A stretch of 64,000 bases of DNA from Oceanitalea sp047302425 (lineage in GTDB: Bacteria; Actinomycetota; Actinomycetes; Actinomycetales; Actinomycetaceae). Shown here in pieces: positions 48,821 to 56,742 of this stretch (the stretch's first letter is position 1; each line of letters starts with the position of its first letter). Both the position numbers and the translations under genes were made by a program. The notes beneath the pieces were generated by a model. It was not told the origin of the DNA. It ran no database searches and saw only the letters and a program-made list of their open reading frames with translations. The stretch spans positions 3,100,001-3,164,000 of the forward strand of contig NZ_CP154855.1 of assembly GCF_047302425.1 (NCBI RefSeq), read 5' to 3'.

Positions 48821-49588
48821 ATGGCGATCACGGCACGGTCACGATCGACCGGTAGCGCCCACGGGTCCGCGGGGAGGCGGCCGACAACGGCCGACAAGAT
48901 CAAGGACCTCATCCTCGCGAACGGGCTCAAGCCCGGGGACAGCCTCCCCACGGAGTCCGAGCTCTGCGACCTCCTCGGGGTGTCCCGGTCCAACGTCCGC
49001 GAGGCGGTCCGCACGCTGACGACGCTCAACATCGTCACCGTCCGCCACGGCCACGGCACCTTCGTCGGTGACATGAGCCTGGACGCGCTCGTCGAGTCCC
49101 TCGTCTTCCGCGGCGTGCTCATCCCGGGCGACGACCTGCGCGCGCTGCGGGACATCGTCGAGGTGCGCCAGGCGCTGGACATGGCGATGGCGCAGCAGGT
49201 GACGGCGAGCTTGCGCGGCACCTACAACCAGGACCTGCACGACCTCGTCGACGAGATGGTCGCGATCGCCTCCCGCGGGGAGATGTTCCCCGCCCAGGAC
49301 CGCGCCTTCCACACCTCCCTCCTCGCCCGGATCGACAACGTCCTCGTCGGCCAGCTCGTCGGCGCCTTCTGGGACGTCCACACCGCGGTCATGCCCAGCC
49401 TCGGGGTCAGCCCCTCGGCCGACATGGTGCAGACGGCGATGGCGCACGGGGACATGCTCCGCGCCGCCGAGGAGGGCGACGCCGAGGCCTTCATCGCCTC
49501 GGTCGGGCGCCACTACGAGCCGATCGTCCGCACGCTGGAGGGAGTGCGACCGGCGCGCACCCCGGCCACCGGCCAGGACCAGGCATGA
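48821..49588 (+). CDS. FadR-subfamily GntR regulator (NanR-like)
   Basis: 255 residues: winged HTH at about 25-90 (IKDLILANGLKPGDSLPTESELCDLLGVSRSNVREAVRTLTTLNIVTVRHGHGTFV) and a FadR C-terminal helical domain (FCD) with the likely metal/ligand residues in VEVRQALDMAMA, DRAFHTSLLARI and MAHGDMLRAAEEGDAEAF. Starts at ATG 48821 with AAAGG upstream; 12 earlier codons are not conserved-looking. Divergent from the sialic acid operon and coupled to the next gene, so probably its controller. Confidence 0.92.
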   Translation: MAITARSRSTGSAHGSAGRRPTTADKIKDLILANGLKPGDSLPTESELCDLLGVSRSNVREAVRTLTTLNIVTVRHGHGTFVGDMSLDALVESLVFRGVLIPGDDLRALRDIVEVRQALDMAMAQQVTASLRGTYNQDLHDLVDEMVAIASRGEMFPAQDRAFHTSLLARIDNVLVGQLVGAFWDVHTAVMPSLGVSPSADMVQTAMAHGDMLRAAEEGDAEAFIASVGRHYEPIVRTLEGVRPARTPATGQDQA

Positions 49589-50616
49589 CGGCGCTCGTCA
49601 CCGTCGTCGGGACGGGCGCCTTCGCCCGCGAGCACCTCCTCGCGCTGCGGCAGGTGCCGCGGCTGCGGGTCGCGTGGGTCGCGGGCAGCGACCTCGCCCG
49701 CGCGGAGGAGCTGGCCAGCCTGGTCGGCGCGCGCGCCACGACCGACGTCCGCGCCGCCGTCACGGACCCGGACGTCGCCGCCGTCGACGTCGTCAACGCC
49801 ACGCCCGGGCACGCGCCGTGGACGATCGCCGCCGGCCGGGCCGGCAAGCACGTCCACGTCGACAAGCCCGCGGCCCTGTCCCTCGCCCAGCTCGACGCGA
49901 TGGTCGACGCGACCGCCGGCACGAGCCTCATGGTGGGGCAGACGGTGCGCTTCCAGCCCGCCGTGCGCCGCCTGGCCGCGGCCGCCCGGGGCGGGAGCAT
50001 CGGGGACCCCCGGCTCCTCCACATCACCTGGTACACCGGGCACGCGTGGCCCGGCGGGTGGCGCAGCTGGCAGCTCGACCCGACGCTCTCCGGCGGGCAC
50101 CCCGTGCACAACGGCACCCACATCGTCGACGCCGCGACCTGGCTCCTCGGGTCCGCCCCCACCGAGGTCTTCGCCCGCGGGGTGCGGACCTTCTCCCCCG
50201 ACATGGAGTCCCCCGACTCCTTCCAGGTGCAGCTGCGCACGGCGGACGGCTCGCTGGCCACGCTCGAGCTGTGCTACGCCCTGCGCCAGCGCGGGGACAT
50301 GCTCCGCCGCGTCGTCCTCGTCGGGACCGGGGGCACGCTGAGCCACACGACGGAGAACGAGCCGGGCCTCACGTCCGACGCCGCGCGCCCCGCTCCCCTG
50401 TCCCTCGACGGCGCGCTGCGCGACCAGCTCGCCCACTGGGCAGACGTCGTCACCGGCGCAGCCGAGCCCCTCGTCCGGGCCGACGAGGTGCGGGCCACCC
50501 TCGCGGGCGCGCTCGCCGCCCAGCGCTCGCTCGTCACCGGCCGGCGCGTCCACGTCACCGAGATCGAGGGCGACCCCGTCGTGGGGGCCGCCGCCGTCGT
50601 CGAGGAGGTCCAGTGA
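49585..50616 (+). CDS. Gfo/Idh/MocA-family oxidoreductase 1
   Basis: 343 residues. Rossmann part with VVGTGAFAREHLLAL (7-21) and the DKPAAL motif near residue 94 (usual EKP), then the C-terminal substrate domain with LSGGHPVHNGTHIVDAATWLLG, whose His residues are typical catalytic bases. ATGA overlap with the regulator. Possibly processes a sialic acid derivative in the way YjhC/NanOx does with 2,7-anhydro-Neu5Ac; this is an inference from context only. Confidence 0.85.
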   Translation: MTALVTVVGTGAFAREHLLALRQVPRLRVAWVAGSDLARAEELASLVGARATTDVRAAVTDPDVAAVDVVNATPGHAPWTIAAGRAGKHVHVDKPAALSLAQLDAMVDATAGTSLMVGQTVRFQPAVRRLAAAARGGSIGDPRLLHITWYTGHAWPGGWRSWQLDPTLSGGHPVHNGTHIVDAATWLLGSAPTEVFARGVRTFSPDMESPDSFQVQLRTADGSLATLELCYALRQRGDMLRRVVLVGTGGTLSHTTENEPGLTSDAARPAPLSLDGALRDQLAHWADVVTGAAEPLVRADEVRATLAGALAAQRSLVTGRRVHVTEIEGDPVVGAAAVVEEVQ

Positions 50617-51695
50617 TGGTGCTGCGAGTCGGTGTCCTGTCCGCGGTGCGCCACGCCACGGACTACCTCCGCATCCTCGGGCAGCACCCGCGGGTGGAGC
50701 TCGTCGCCGTGGCCGAGGAGCCCTCGGCGCCCGACTGGGTGCGCGGCGACTCCCGCGCCGCGGCCGAGCGGGCCGGGGTGCGCTACACCGAGGTCGTCGA
50801 GGAGATCCTCGACCCGCAGCGGGTCGACCTCGTCGTCGTCTGCGGCGCGCCCACCCGCCACGCGCGGCTCGCCCTCGCGGCGCTGCTCGCCGGCGTCGAC
50901 GTCCTCGTCGACAAGCCCGTGGCGACGACGCTCGACGACGCCGACGCGCTCGTCGCGGCCGCGGAGGCGAGCGGGCGCGTGTGCGCCGTCGTCAACCGGA
51001 CCCACGCGCCCGCCCTGCGCCGCACGCGGGCCTGGGTGGACGCCGGCCACGTCGGCCTGCCGCGGCACGTCGACATGGAGTTCCTCGCCTCGGGTGCGCA
51101 CTTCGCCACCTCGGTCGAGCGGCCCGAGCTCGTCGTCGACCCGGCACTGTCGGGCGGCGGGGAGGTCCTCAACTTCCTCGGCTACTGCGTCGACGCCATC
51201 GGCTACCTCACCGGCCTGCCGGTGCTCGAGGTGCACGCCTTCACCGGCGCGCTGTTCTCCGAGCTCCACGCCGAGCACGACGTCGAGGACAGCGCCGTCG
51301 TCAGCCTGCTCCTCGACCGCGGGGTCACCGCCACGGTGACGCTGGGGCGGGTCCCCTTCGCCCCGGGCACGACACCGACGACGAGCTCGCTGCGCCTGCT
51401 CGGCTCGCACGGCCACGCGGTCGCCGACGACGACAAGCCGGCCGTCGCCCTCTTCGGCCCCGACGGCGCAGGGGCGCTCGTCGCCGACGCCGGGCAGGTG
51501 GCCCTCGAGCGCTACCTCCACCACGTCGTCGAGTCGCTGCTCGCCGGCGAGGTCCCGGACTACACGGTGCACGAGGCCCGGGACGCGATCGCCGTCATCG
51601 ACGCCGCCTACCGCTCGGCCCGCAGCGGCGACGTCGTCGCGCTCAGCCACGCCGCACCGCCGGCGCCCACCGCCGGTCCGCACCTCGCGGGCTGA
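50616..51695 (+). CDS. Gfo/Idh/MocA-family oxidoreductase 2
   Basis: 359 residues. The N-terminus LRVGVLSAVRHATDYLRIL replaces the canonical GxGxxG, while VVVCGAPTRHARLALAALLAGVDVLVDKPVATTLDDAD keeps the family DKP motif. C-terminal domain has DPALSGGGEVLNFLGYCVDAIGYLTG. ATG chosen over the overlapping in-frame GTG because GGAGG then sits 7 nt upstream. A GTG/TGA overlap couples it to oxidoreductase 1; the two may form a heteromer or act in sequence. Altered nucleotide loop makes NAD binding less certain. Confidence 0.83.
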   Translation: MVLRVGVLSAVRHATDYLRILGQHPRVELVAVAEEPSAPDWVRGDSRAAAERAGVRYTEVVEEILDPQRVDLVVVCGAPTRHARLALAALLAGVDVLVDKPVATTLDDADALVAAAEASGRVCAVVNRTHAPALRRTRAWVDAGHVGLPRHVDMEFLASGAHFATSVERPELVVDPALSGGGEVLNFLGYCVDAIGYLTGLPVLEVHAFTGALFSELHAEHDVEDSAVVSLLLDRGVTATVTLGRVPFAPGTTPTTSSLRLLGSHGHAVADDDKPAVALFGPDGAGALVADAGQVALERYLHHVVESLLAGEVPDYTVHEARDAIAVIDAAYRSARSGDVVALSHAAPPAPTAGPHLAG

Positions 51696-51714
51696 GGCCC
51701 GGCGGGGGGCGCGC

Positions 51715-51939
51715 TCAGTCGCGCCGCGCCTCCCGCCGGGGCCCGCCGTATCTCTTGTGGACGGCCTGCTTGGAGACCCCGAGCAGGACGGCGATCTCGG
51801 CCCAGGTGAGCCCGCTCGCACGGGCCCGCCGCACGAGCAGGGCCTCGCGCCGGTCGGCCTGACGGCGCAGCTCGGCGAGGGCGTGGAGGGCGGTGACGAC
51901 GTCGCCGTCGTCGTCGGCGGACAGGGCGAGCGCACTCAT
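51715..51939 (-). CDS. small helix-turn-helix regulator
   Basis: 74 residues: acidic N-terminus, a helix of ALHALAELRRQADRREALLVRRARASG, then the HTH LTWAEIAVLLGVSKQAVHKRYG (about 44-65), similar to sigma-70 region 4/AraC-like minimal HTH proteins of actinobacteria. GAGGAGG 5 nt before ATG 51939 decides the start; an ATG 8 codons upstream has none. Two perfect palindromes overlap its promoter, so it probably represses itself. It has no effector domain; partner unknown. Confidence 0.8.
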   Translation of the reverse strand: MSALALSADDDGDVVTALHALAELRRQADRREALLVRRARASGLTWAEIAVLLGVSKQAVHKRYGGPRREARRD

Positions 51940-51966
51940 GGTGACCTCCTCGGGACCGGTCATGCC

Positions 51967-52009
51967 GTCAACCTACGTTGACGCAACCGGCTCGTCAACC
52001 CAGGTTGAC
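51967..52009 (-). promoter_or_regulatory. promoter of small HTH gene with two GTCAAC-N4-GTTGAC operators
   Basis: Site 1 (51967-51982) covers the -10 box TAGGTT (51970-51975), site 2 (51994-52009) covers the -35 box TTGACG (51993-51998); spacer 17 bp. Both sites are perfect 6+6 palindromes with 4-bp centres, 27 bp apart. Site 2 also overlaps the stop codon of the luciferase-like gene. Confidence 0.85.
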
Positions 52010-53038
52010 GCCGGCCGCCTCCGGCACCCTCGTCGCCTCATGTGCCGTCCAGCCCAGCGCCGGGGCCACCTCCGCCGCGAGGAGCTCGACCGAGCGGAGC
52101 ACCTCGGGGTGCGGTGGGTCGACGGAGTGGACCTGGAAGGACAGGTGGGTCGCCCGCGCGACGGCCGGGTCGGCGAGCAGCCCGGCAGTGACGGTTGCCG
52201 GCGTCCCCACGTGCGAGTCGGTCGCCGCGACGAGCTCGGCCGTCGACAGGCCCGCGACGGACCGTCCCGTCATCCGCCCGACGAGCGGCGCGACCCGCCG
52301 CAGGCCCGACTCGGCGAGCTCGGCGGCCCGCCGCTCGTCGTCGGTGACGACGACGGTGCGGGCCACGCTGACCCGCGGCGCCACCCCGGCGGGCAGGTGC
52401 TCGAGGTAGGCGTCCACGAGCCGCTCCTGGAGGGACCCGAGGCCGAGGTCCGGCTCGTCCGCGGGCCGCGGCTGGGTGCGCGAGAGCATGAGCCCGTAGC
52501 CCCGGCGCCCCGCCTCCACGGCCCACGGCTCGGAGAAGGTCCCGATCCACACGCGGTCGGCGAGCGTCCCGCCCGGCGGGTACAGCGGGCGCCCGCCCGC
52601 GAGCGGCTCCCCCCGCAGCGCCGCCTCGAGCCGGTCGAGCTTGGCCGTGAACACGGCGTGCCGGTCGGCGAAGTCGAGGCCGGCGGCGGCGAAGGCGTCC
52701 GGTGACCCTCCCGACGCGAGGCCCAGCTCCACCCGTCCCCCGCTCAGCTGGTCGAGGACGGCGGCGTCCTCCGCCACGCGCACCGGGTCCTCGAGCGCGA
52801 GGGTGATGACGCCGGTGGTGAGCCGGACCCGGGACGTCACCGCCGCCGCGTGGGCGAGCAGGACGAGGGGCGAGGGCAGGCCGCCCTCGCTGCCGTCGTA
52901 GTGGTGCTGGGCGACGGCGACGGCGTCGAGGCCGGCGTCCTCCGCGGCGCGCACCTGCTCGAGGGCCAGCCGGTAGCGCTCCGCCGGCGGGGCGTCGTCG
53001 AGGACCCGCGTGAAGAAGCCGAGCTGGGGGCGGGTCAC
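51995..53038 (-). CDS. luciferase-like FMN-dependent monooxygenase (KPN_01858-type)
   Basis: 347 residues, bacterial luciferase-like TIM barrel: FFTRVLDDAPPAERYRLALEQVRAAEDAGLDAVAVAQHHYDGSEGGLPSPLVLLAHAAAVTSRVRLTTGVITL, then DQLSGGRVELGLASGGS. Uses FMNH2 and O2 to oxidise an unknown substrate. GTG start coupled to the peroxidase stop. Its neighbours match the set TIGR04027-TIGR04030 recalled from TIGRFAMs, in which this is the KPN_01858-type LLM. Confidence 0.9.
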   Translation of the reverse strand: MTRPQLGFFTRVLDDAPPAERYRLALEQVRAAEDAGLDAVAVAQHHYDGSEGGLPSPLVLLAHAAAVTSRVRLTTGVITLALEDPVRVAEDAAVLDQLSGGRVELGLASGGSPDAFAAAGLDFADRHAVFTAKLDRLEAALRGEPLAGGRPLYPPGGTLADRVWIGTFSEPWAVEAGRRGYGLMLSRTQPRPADEPDLGLGSLQERLVDAYLEHLPAGVAPRVSVARTVVVTDDERRAAELAESGLRRVAPLVGRMTGRSVAGLSTAELVAATDSHVGTPATVTAGLLADPAVARATHLSFQVHSVDPPHPEVLRSVELLAAEVAPALGWTAHEATRVPEAAGVNLG

Positions 53039-53634
53039 GAGCGCCTCCTCGCGGGGACCTCGGGCTCGCCGAGGGAGAGCATGAGCCGGTTGGCCCAGTT
53101 GAAGAAGGCGGCCCCGCCGATGACGTCGAGGATCTCGTCGTCGCCCAAGCCCGCCGCCCGCAGCCGCTCGACGTGGCCGGGACCGAAGCGCACCGGCGTC
53201 GCCGTCAGTGCCTCGGCGGCGGCGACGATCGACTCCCACCGCTCGCCGAGCGCCGCGCCCGTCCCCTCGTCGAGGAGACGGTCGACGTCCTCGGGACGTC
53301 CGGCGAGCCGGGCCGCGGCCCGCGCGTGGACGGAGGCGCAGAAGACGCAGCCGTTGACGCGGGAGGCCGCCGCCGCCGCAAGCTCGCGCTCGGCGCGGGG
53401 CAGGCCGCCGTCCTCGGTGTAGAAGATGTCGTTGTCCAGGCGGGTGCGTGCCCCGAGCAGCTCGGGGTCGCGGGCGAGCAGCCGGAAGTAGGCGAAGTCC
53501 GCCCGGCCGCGCTCGACGAGGCCCGCGTAGTGACGCTCGGTGAGCTCCTCCGTGGCGAGCGGCTCAAGCCAGGGCACCCAGCCCAGCGGCTCGCGTGTGA
53601 AGGCCTCGGGGCGGTCGAGCTCGGGGTGGGTCAT
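53035..53634 (-). CDS. AhpD-like alkylhydroperoxidase-domain protein (Avi_7169-type)
   Basis: 199 residues. The carboxymuconolactone decarboxylase/AhpD core has the active CxxC with a following His: CVFCASVH (Cys96, Cys99, His103), preceded by ELAAAAASRVNG. C-terminal DDEILDVIGGAAFFNWANRLMLSLGEPEVP is the CMD signature. Probably a thiol-dependent peroxidase that removes peroxide made by the monooxygenase or the substrate's hydroperoxide. Overlaps both neighbours by 4 bp. Confidence 0.88.
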   Translation of the reverse strand: MTHPELDRPEAFTREPLGWVPWLEPLATEELTERHYAGLVERGRADFAYFRLLARDPELLGARTRLDNDIFYTEDGGLPRAERELAAAAASRVNGCVFCASVHARAAARLAGRPEDVDRLLDEGTGAALGERWESIVAAAEALTATPVRFGPGHVERLRAAGLGDDEILDVIGGAAFFNWANRLMLSLGEPEVPARRRS

Positions 53635-54266
53635 CGCGGGGCTCCCGGGGTGGCGTGGAGGACGGACAGGCCGGCGGCGGCGCGCAGCTGGTAGGCGAGG
53701 AACGCGACGAGCTGGGAGAGGGTGACGGTCGCGTCCACCGTCCAGCCGGCGGCGAGGAGTCGCTCGAGTACGTCCGGGCGGGCGTCGCGGGGGTGCAGGA
53801 CGAGGAGCCGGGTGTGCTCGAGGGCGGCGGACAGCCGCTCCCCCAGCGCCTCCCGGGCGACGACCCGGTACCCCTCGACGGGGACGGACTCCTCGGCCAG
53901 CCCCGGCTCCCGGTACGTCCCCACCGGGCCGTCGACGGCGGCCGTCCCGGCCTCCGCCGCGAGCGTCGCCGCAAGCGCGTCGGAGCCTCCGGCCGCGAGC
54001 AGCGCTCGCCGGTAGTGGGAGACCGCCCGCTCGTCGCGGTGCAGCTCCGCCACGAAGACGGCGACCGCGAGCCGGTCGAGGACCGACAGCTCGCCGTCGT
54101 CCTCGGGGGCGAAGAGCAGCCGGTAGGTGAGCTGCGCGTTCTCCCGTGCGGCGGGCCGCAGGTCCCGCAGCGCGTCGACGGCGCCGCCGGCGGGGATCCC
54201 GGCGAGCTCGCGCAGGACGTCGGCGGTGCCGGCGGGCGCCCGGGTGTGGTCGAGGACGTGGGTCAT
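53631..54266 (-). CDS. CMD-domain protein without cysteines (Avi_7170-type)
   Basis: 211 residues resembling a CMD/AhpD helical fold (DVLRELAGIPAGGAVDALRDLRPAARENAQLTYRLLF, SVLDRLAVAVFVAELHRDERAVSHYRRAL, LSQLVAFLAYQLRAAAGL). It has no cysteine at all, so it cannot use the CxxC chemistry of the neighbour. Either a scaffold subunit of a heteromer with the AhpD-like protein or a non-redox enzyme. ATGA overlaps with both adjacent genes. Confidence 0.82.
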   Translation of the reverse strand: MTHVLDHTRAPAGTADVLRELAGIPAGGAVDALRDLRPAARENAQLTYRLLFAPEDDGELSVLDRLAVAVFVAELHRDERAVSHYRRALLAAGGSDALAATLAAEAGTAAVDGPVGTYREPGLAEESVPVEGYRVVAREALGERLSAALEHTRLLVLHPRDARPDVLERLLAAGWTVDATVTLSQLVAFLAYQLRAAAGLSVLHATPGAPR

Positions 54267-55876
54267 GGCTCTCTCCTGGTGGCATGGACGGCGGGGACGG
54301 CGTCGAGCAGCTCGCGGGTGTACTCGTGCCGAGGTGCGTGGAAGATATCGGCGGTGGTGCCGCTCTCCACGACCCGGCCGCGCTGCATGACGGTGACGGT
54401 GTCGGAGACCTGGCGGACGACGCCGAGGTCGTGGGAGATGAATAGGTAGGTGAGGCCGCGCTCGCGCTGGAGCTCGGCGAGCAGGTCGAGGATCTGTGCC
54501 TGCACGCTGACGTCGAGCGCCGACACCGGCTCGTCGAGGACGACGACGCCCGGGTCCAGCACGAGCGCCCGGGCGATCGCCACACGCTGGCGCTGCCCGC
54601 CGCTGAGCTCCCGCGGCCGGCGCCCGTGCAGCTCGGGGCCGAGGGCCACGCGCTCGAGGAGCGCCGCCGCCCTCGCCCGCCGCTCCCGCCGGCCGCCGAG
54701 GCGGAAGTTGCGCAGCGGCTCGGTGACGATGTCGAGGACGGTCATCCGGGGGTCGAGGGACCCGAAGGGGTTCTGGTAGACGAGCTGGACCTGCCGGCGC
54801 CACTGGCGGCGCACCTCGCCGCGCAGCGAGGCGACGTCGGTGCCGTGGACGAGCGCGGTGCCGCTGGTCGCCGTCTCCAGCCCGAGGAGGATGCGCGCCG
54901 TCGTCGACTTGCCCGAACCGGACTCCCCGACGACGGCGTGGGTCGTCCCGGCCGGCACGGTGAGGCTGACGTCGTGGACGGCGCGCACGTGCTGCCCGCC
55001 GCGGCCGGTGAAGTCCTTGGAGACCGAGCGCAGCTCGACGGCCGGGACCGCACCGGGCGGGGGCACCGGCGGGACCGGGCGCAGCGGGGCCGGGTTGAGC
55101 GCGGGTGCGTCACGCACGAGGCGCCGCGTGTAGTCGCTGCGTGGCGCGCCGACCACCTCGCCGGCGGGTCCAGTGTCGACCACCCGCCCGCCCTGCATGA
55201 CGACGACCCGGTCGGCGCGCTCGGCGGCCGCGGCGAGGTCGTGGGTGACGAGGAGGACCCCGGTGCCGTCCTGCGTGCGCAGCTCGTCGAGCAGGTCGAG
55301 GATGCGCCGCTGGACGGTGACGTCCAGGGCGCTCGTCGGCTCGTCGGCGATGAGGAGGTCGGGCTGCAGGGCGAGCGCCGCGGCGATGAGCACCCGCTGG
55401 CGCATGCCGCCGGACAGCTCGTGGGGGTAGGCGCGGGCGACGCGCGCGCCCGGCAGGCCGACCCGCTCGAGCAGCTCGGTGACCCGTGCGCGCAGCACGC
55501 CCTCGTCCCGCTCGCCGTGCACGCGCAGGGTCTCGGCGACCTGCCAGCCCACGGTCCGCAGCGGGTCCAGGGAGCTGCCCGGGTCCTGCGGCACCAGGCC
55601 GACGCGTCGGCCGCGCACCTCCTGCAGCCGCTTGTCCGACCACCCGCGGATGTCGGTGCCGTGCAGGAGGACCTGCCCGGAGCGGACCGTGGCGGCGGGT
55701 GGGAGAAGGCCGAGGACGGCGTGCGCCGTCGTCGTCTTGCCTGAGCCGGTCTCCCCCACGACGGCCACCACCTCCCCTGGCGCGACGGTGAGGCTGACGC
55801 CGTCGACGGCGGTGTGCTGCTCGCCGCGGCGGGTGCGGTAGGTGACGGTGAGGTCGCGGACGTCGAGGAGGCTCAT
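54263..55876 (-). CDS. double ABC ATPase of the monooxygenase cassette
   Basis: 537 residues with two ATPase domains. Domain 1: Walker A GETGSGKTTTA (about 40-50), LSGGMRQRV, Walker B LLIADEPTSALD. Linker rich in Pro (about 255-275). Domain 2: Walker A GESGSGKSTTA (about 318-328), LSGGQRQRVA, VVVLDEPVSALD, switch ISHDLGVV. Serves both permeases of this operon. Confidence 0.95.
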   Translation of the reverse strand: MSLLDVRDLTVTYRTRRGEQHTAVDGVSLTVAPGEVVAVVGETGSGKTTTAHAVLGLLPPAATVRSGQVLLHGTDIRGWSDKRLQEVRGRRVGLVPQDPGSSLDPLRTVGWQVAETLRVHGERDEGVLRARVTELLERVGLPGARVARAYPHELSGGMRQRVLIAAALALQPDLLIADEPTSALDVTVQRRILDLLDELRTQDGTGVLLVTHDLAAAAERADRVVVMQGGRVVDTGPAGEVVGAPRSDYTRRLVRDAPALNPAPLRPVPPVPPPGAVPAVELRSVSKDFTGRGGQHVRAVHDVSLTVPAGTTHAVVGESGSGKSTTARILLGLETATSGTALVHGTDVASLRGEVRRQWRRQVQLVYQNPFGSLDPRMTVLDIVTEPLRNFRLGGRRERRARAAALLERVALGPELHGRRPRELSGGQRQRVAIARALVLDPGVVVLDEPVSALDVSVQAQILDLLAELQRERGLTYLFISHDLGVVRQVSDTVTVMQRGRVVESGTTADIFHAPRHEYTRELLDAVPAVHATRREP

Positions 55877-56742
55877 CGCTCGCTCCCCAGGAAGCGGCTG
55901 ACCCGGTTGACCGAGAGCACGACGGCGACGATCACCAGGCCTGGCAGCGTCGTCACCCACCAGGCGGCAGCGAGCAGGTCGCGGCCCTGCGCGATGATCA
56001 TCCCCCACTCCGGGTCCGGCGGGGTGACGCCGTAGCCGAGGAAGCCGAGGGTGGACAGGGCGAGGATCGCGGCGCCCAGCTGCATGGCCGCGAGCGCGAC
56101 GACCGGCCGCAACGAGTTGCGCAGCACGTGGCGCCACAGCACCGACAGCACCCGTCCGCCGCTGCCGTAGGCGGCCTCGACGTACTCGGTGGCGCGCACC
56201 TGGACCACCTCGGCCCGCACGAGCCGGGCGAAGCCCGCCACCGCGCCCACGCCGACGGCGAGCGCCGCGTTGACGGTGCCCGGGCCGAGGAGGACCACGA
56301 CGGTGAGGGCGAGCAGCAGGCCGGGGATCGCGAGGAGGACGTCGACGACCCGCATGAGGGCCTCCTCGACGATCCCGCCGACGGTCCCGGCCACCACCCC
56401 GAGGACGGTGCCGGCGGTGAGGCCGACGGTGACGGCGACGAGCGCGCCGGCGAGCGACTCCCGGGCCCCGTGGACGACGCGGGAGAAGAGGTCGCGCCCG
56501 TTGGCGTCCGTTCCGAAGAGGTGCTCGCCGCCCGGGGCCTGGAGCCCGGCACCGACGCTCGAGTACGCGTCGAAGGGGGCGAGGACGCCCGGCAGCAGGG
56601 CCCATGCCAGCACCGTGGCGATGACGGCCCACGCGAGCACGAGCCCGACGGGCACGATCCGGCGCCGGCGCGCCACGGGTGCCGGCGTCGCAGCGACGGT
56701 GACCGGCGGGGCGGCGGGCGGACGGGTGGTCGTCGCGGTCAT
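55873..56742 (-). CDS. ABC permease, DppC type, of the monooxygenase cassette
   Basis: 289 residues. Long Pro/Ala N-terminus, first span near residue 30, GTDANGRDLFSRVVHGARESL, and coupling loop ATEYVEAAYGSGGRVLSVLWRHVLRNSL; ends LSVNRVSRFLGSE. The ATG overlaps the DppB-type stop and its own stop overlaps the ATPase start. Confidence 0.93.
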   Translation of the reverse strand: MTATTTRPPAAPPVTVAATPAPVARRRRIVPVGLVLAWAVIATVLAWALLPGVLAPFDAYSSVGAGLQAPGGEHLFGTDANGRDLFSRVVHGARESLAGALVAVTVGLTAGTVLGVVAGTVGGIVEEALMRVVDVLLAIPGLLLALTVVVLLGPGTVNAALAVGVGAVAGFARLVRAEVVQVRATEYVEAAYGSGGRVLSVLWRHVLRNSLRPVVALAAMQLGAAILALSTLGFLGYGVTPPDPEWGMIIAQGRDLLAAAWWVTTLPGLVIVAVVLSVNRVSRFLGSER

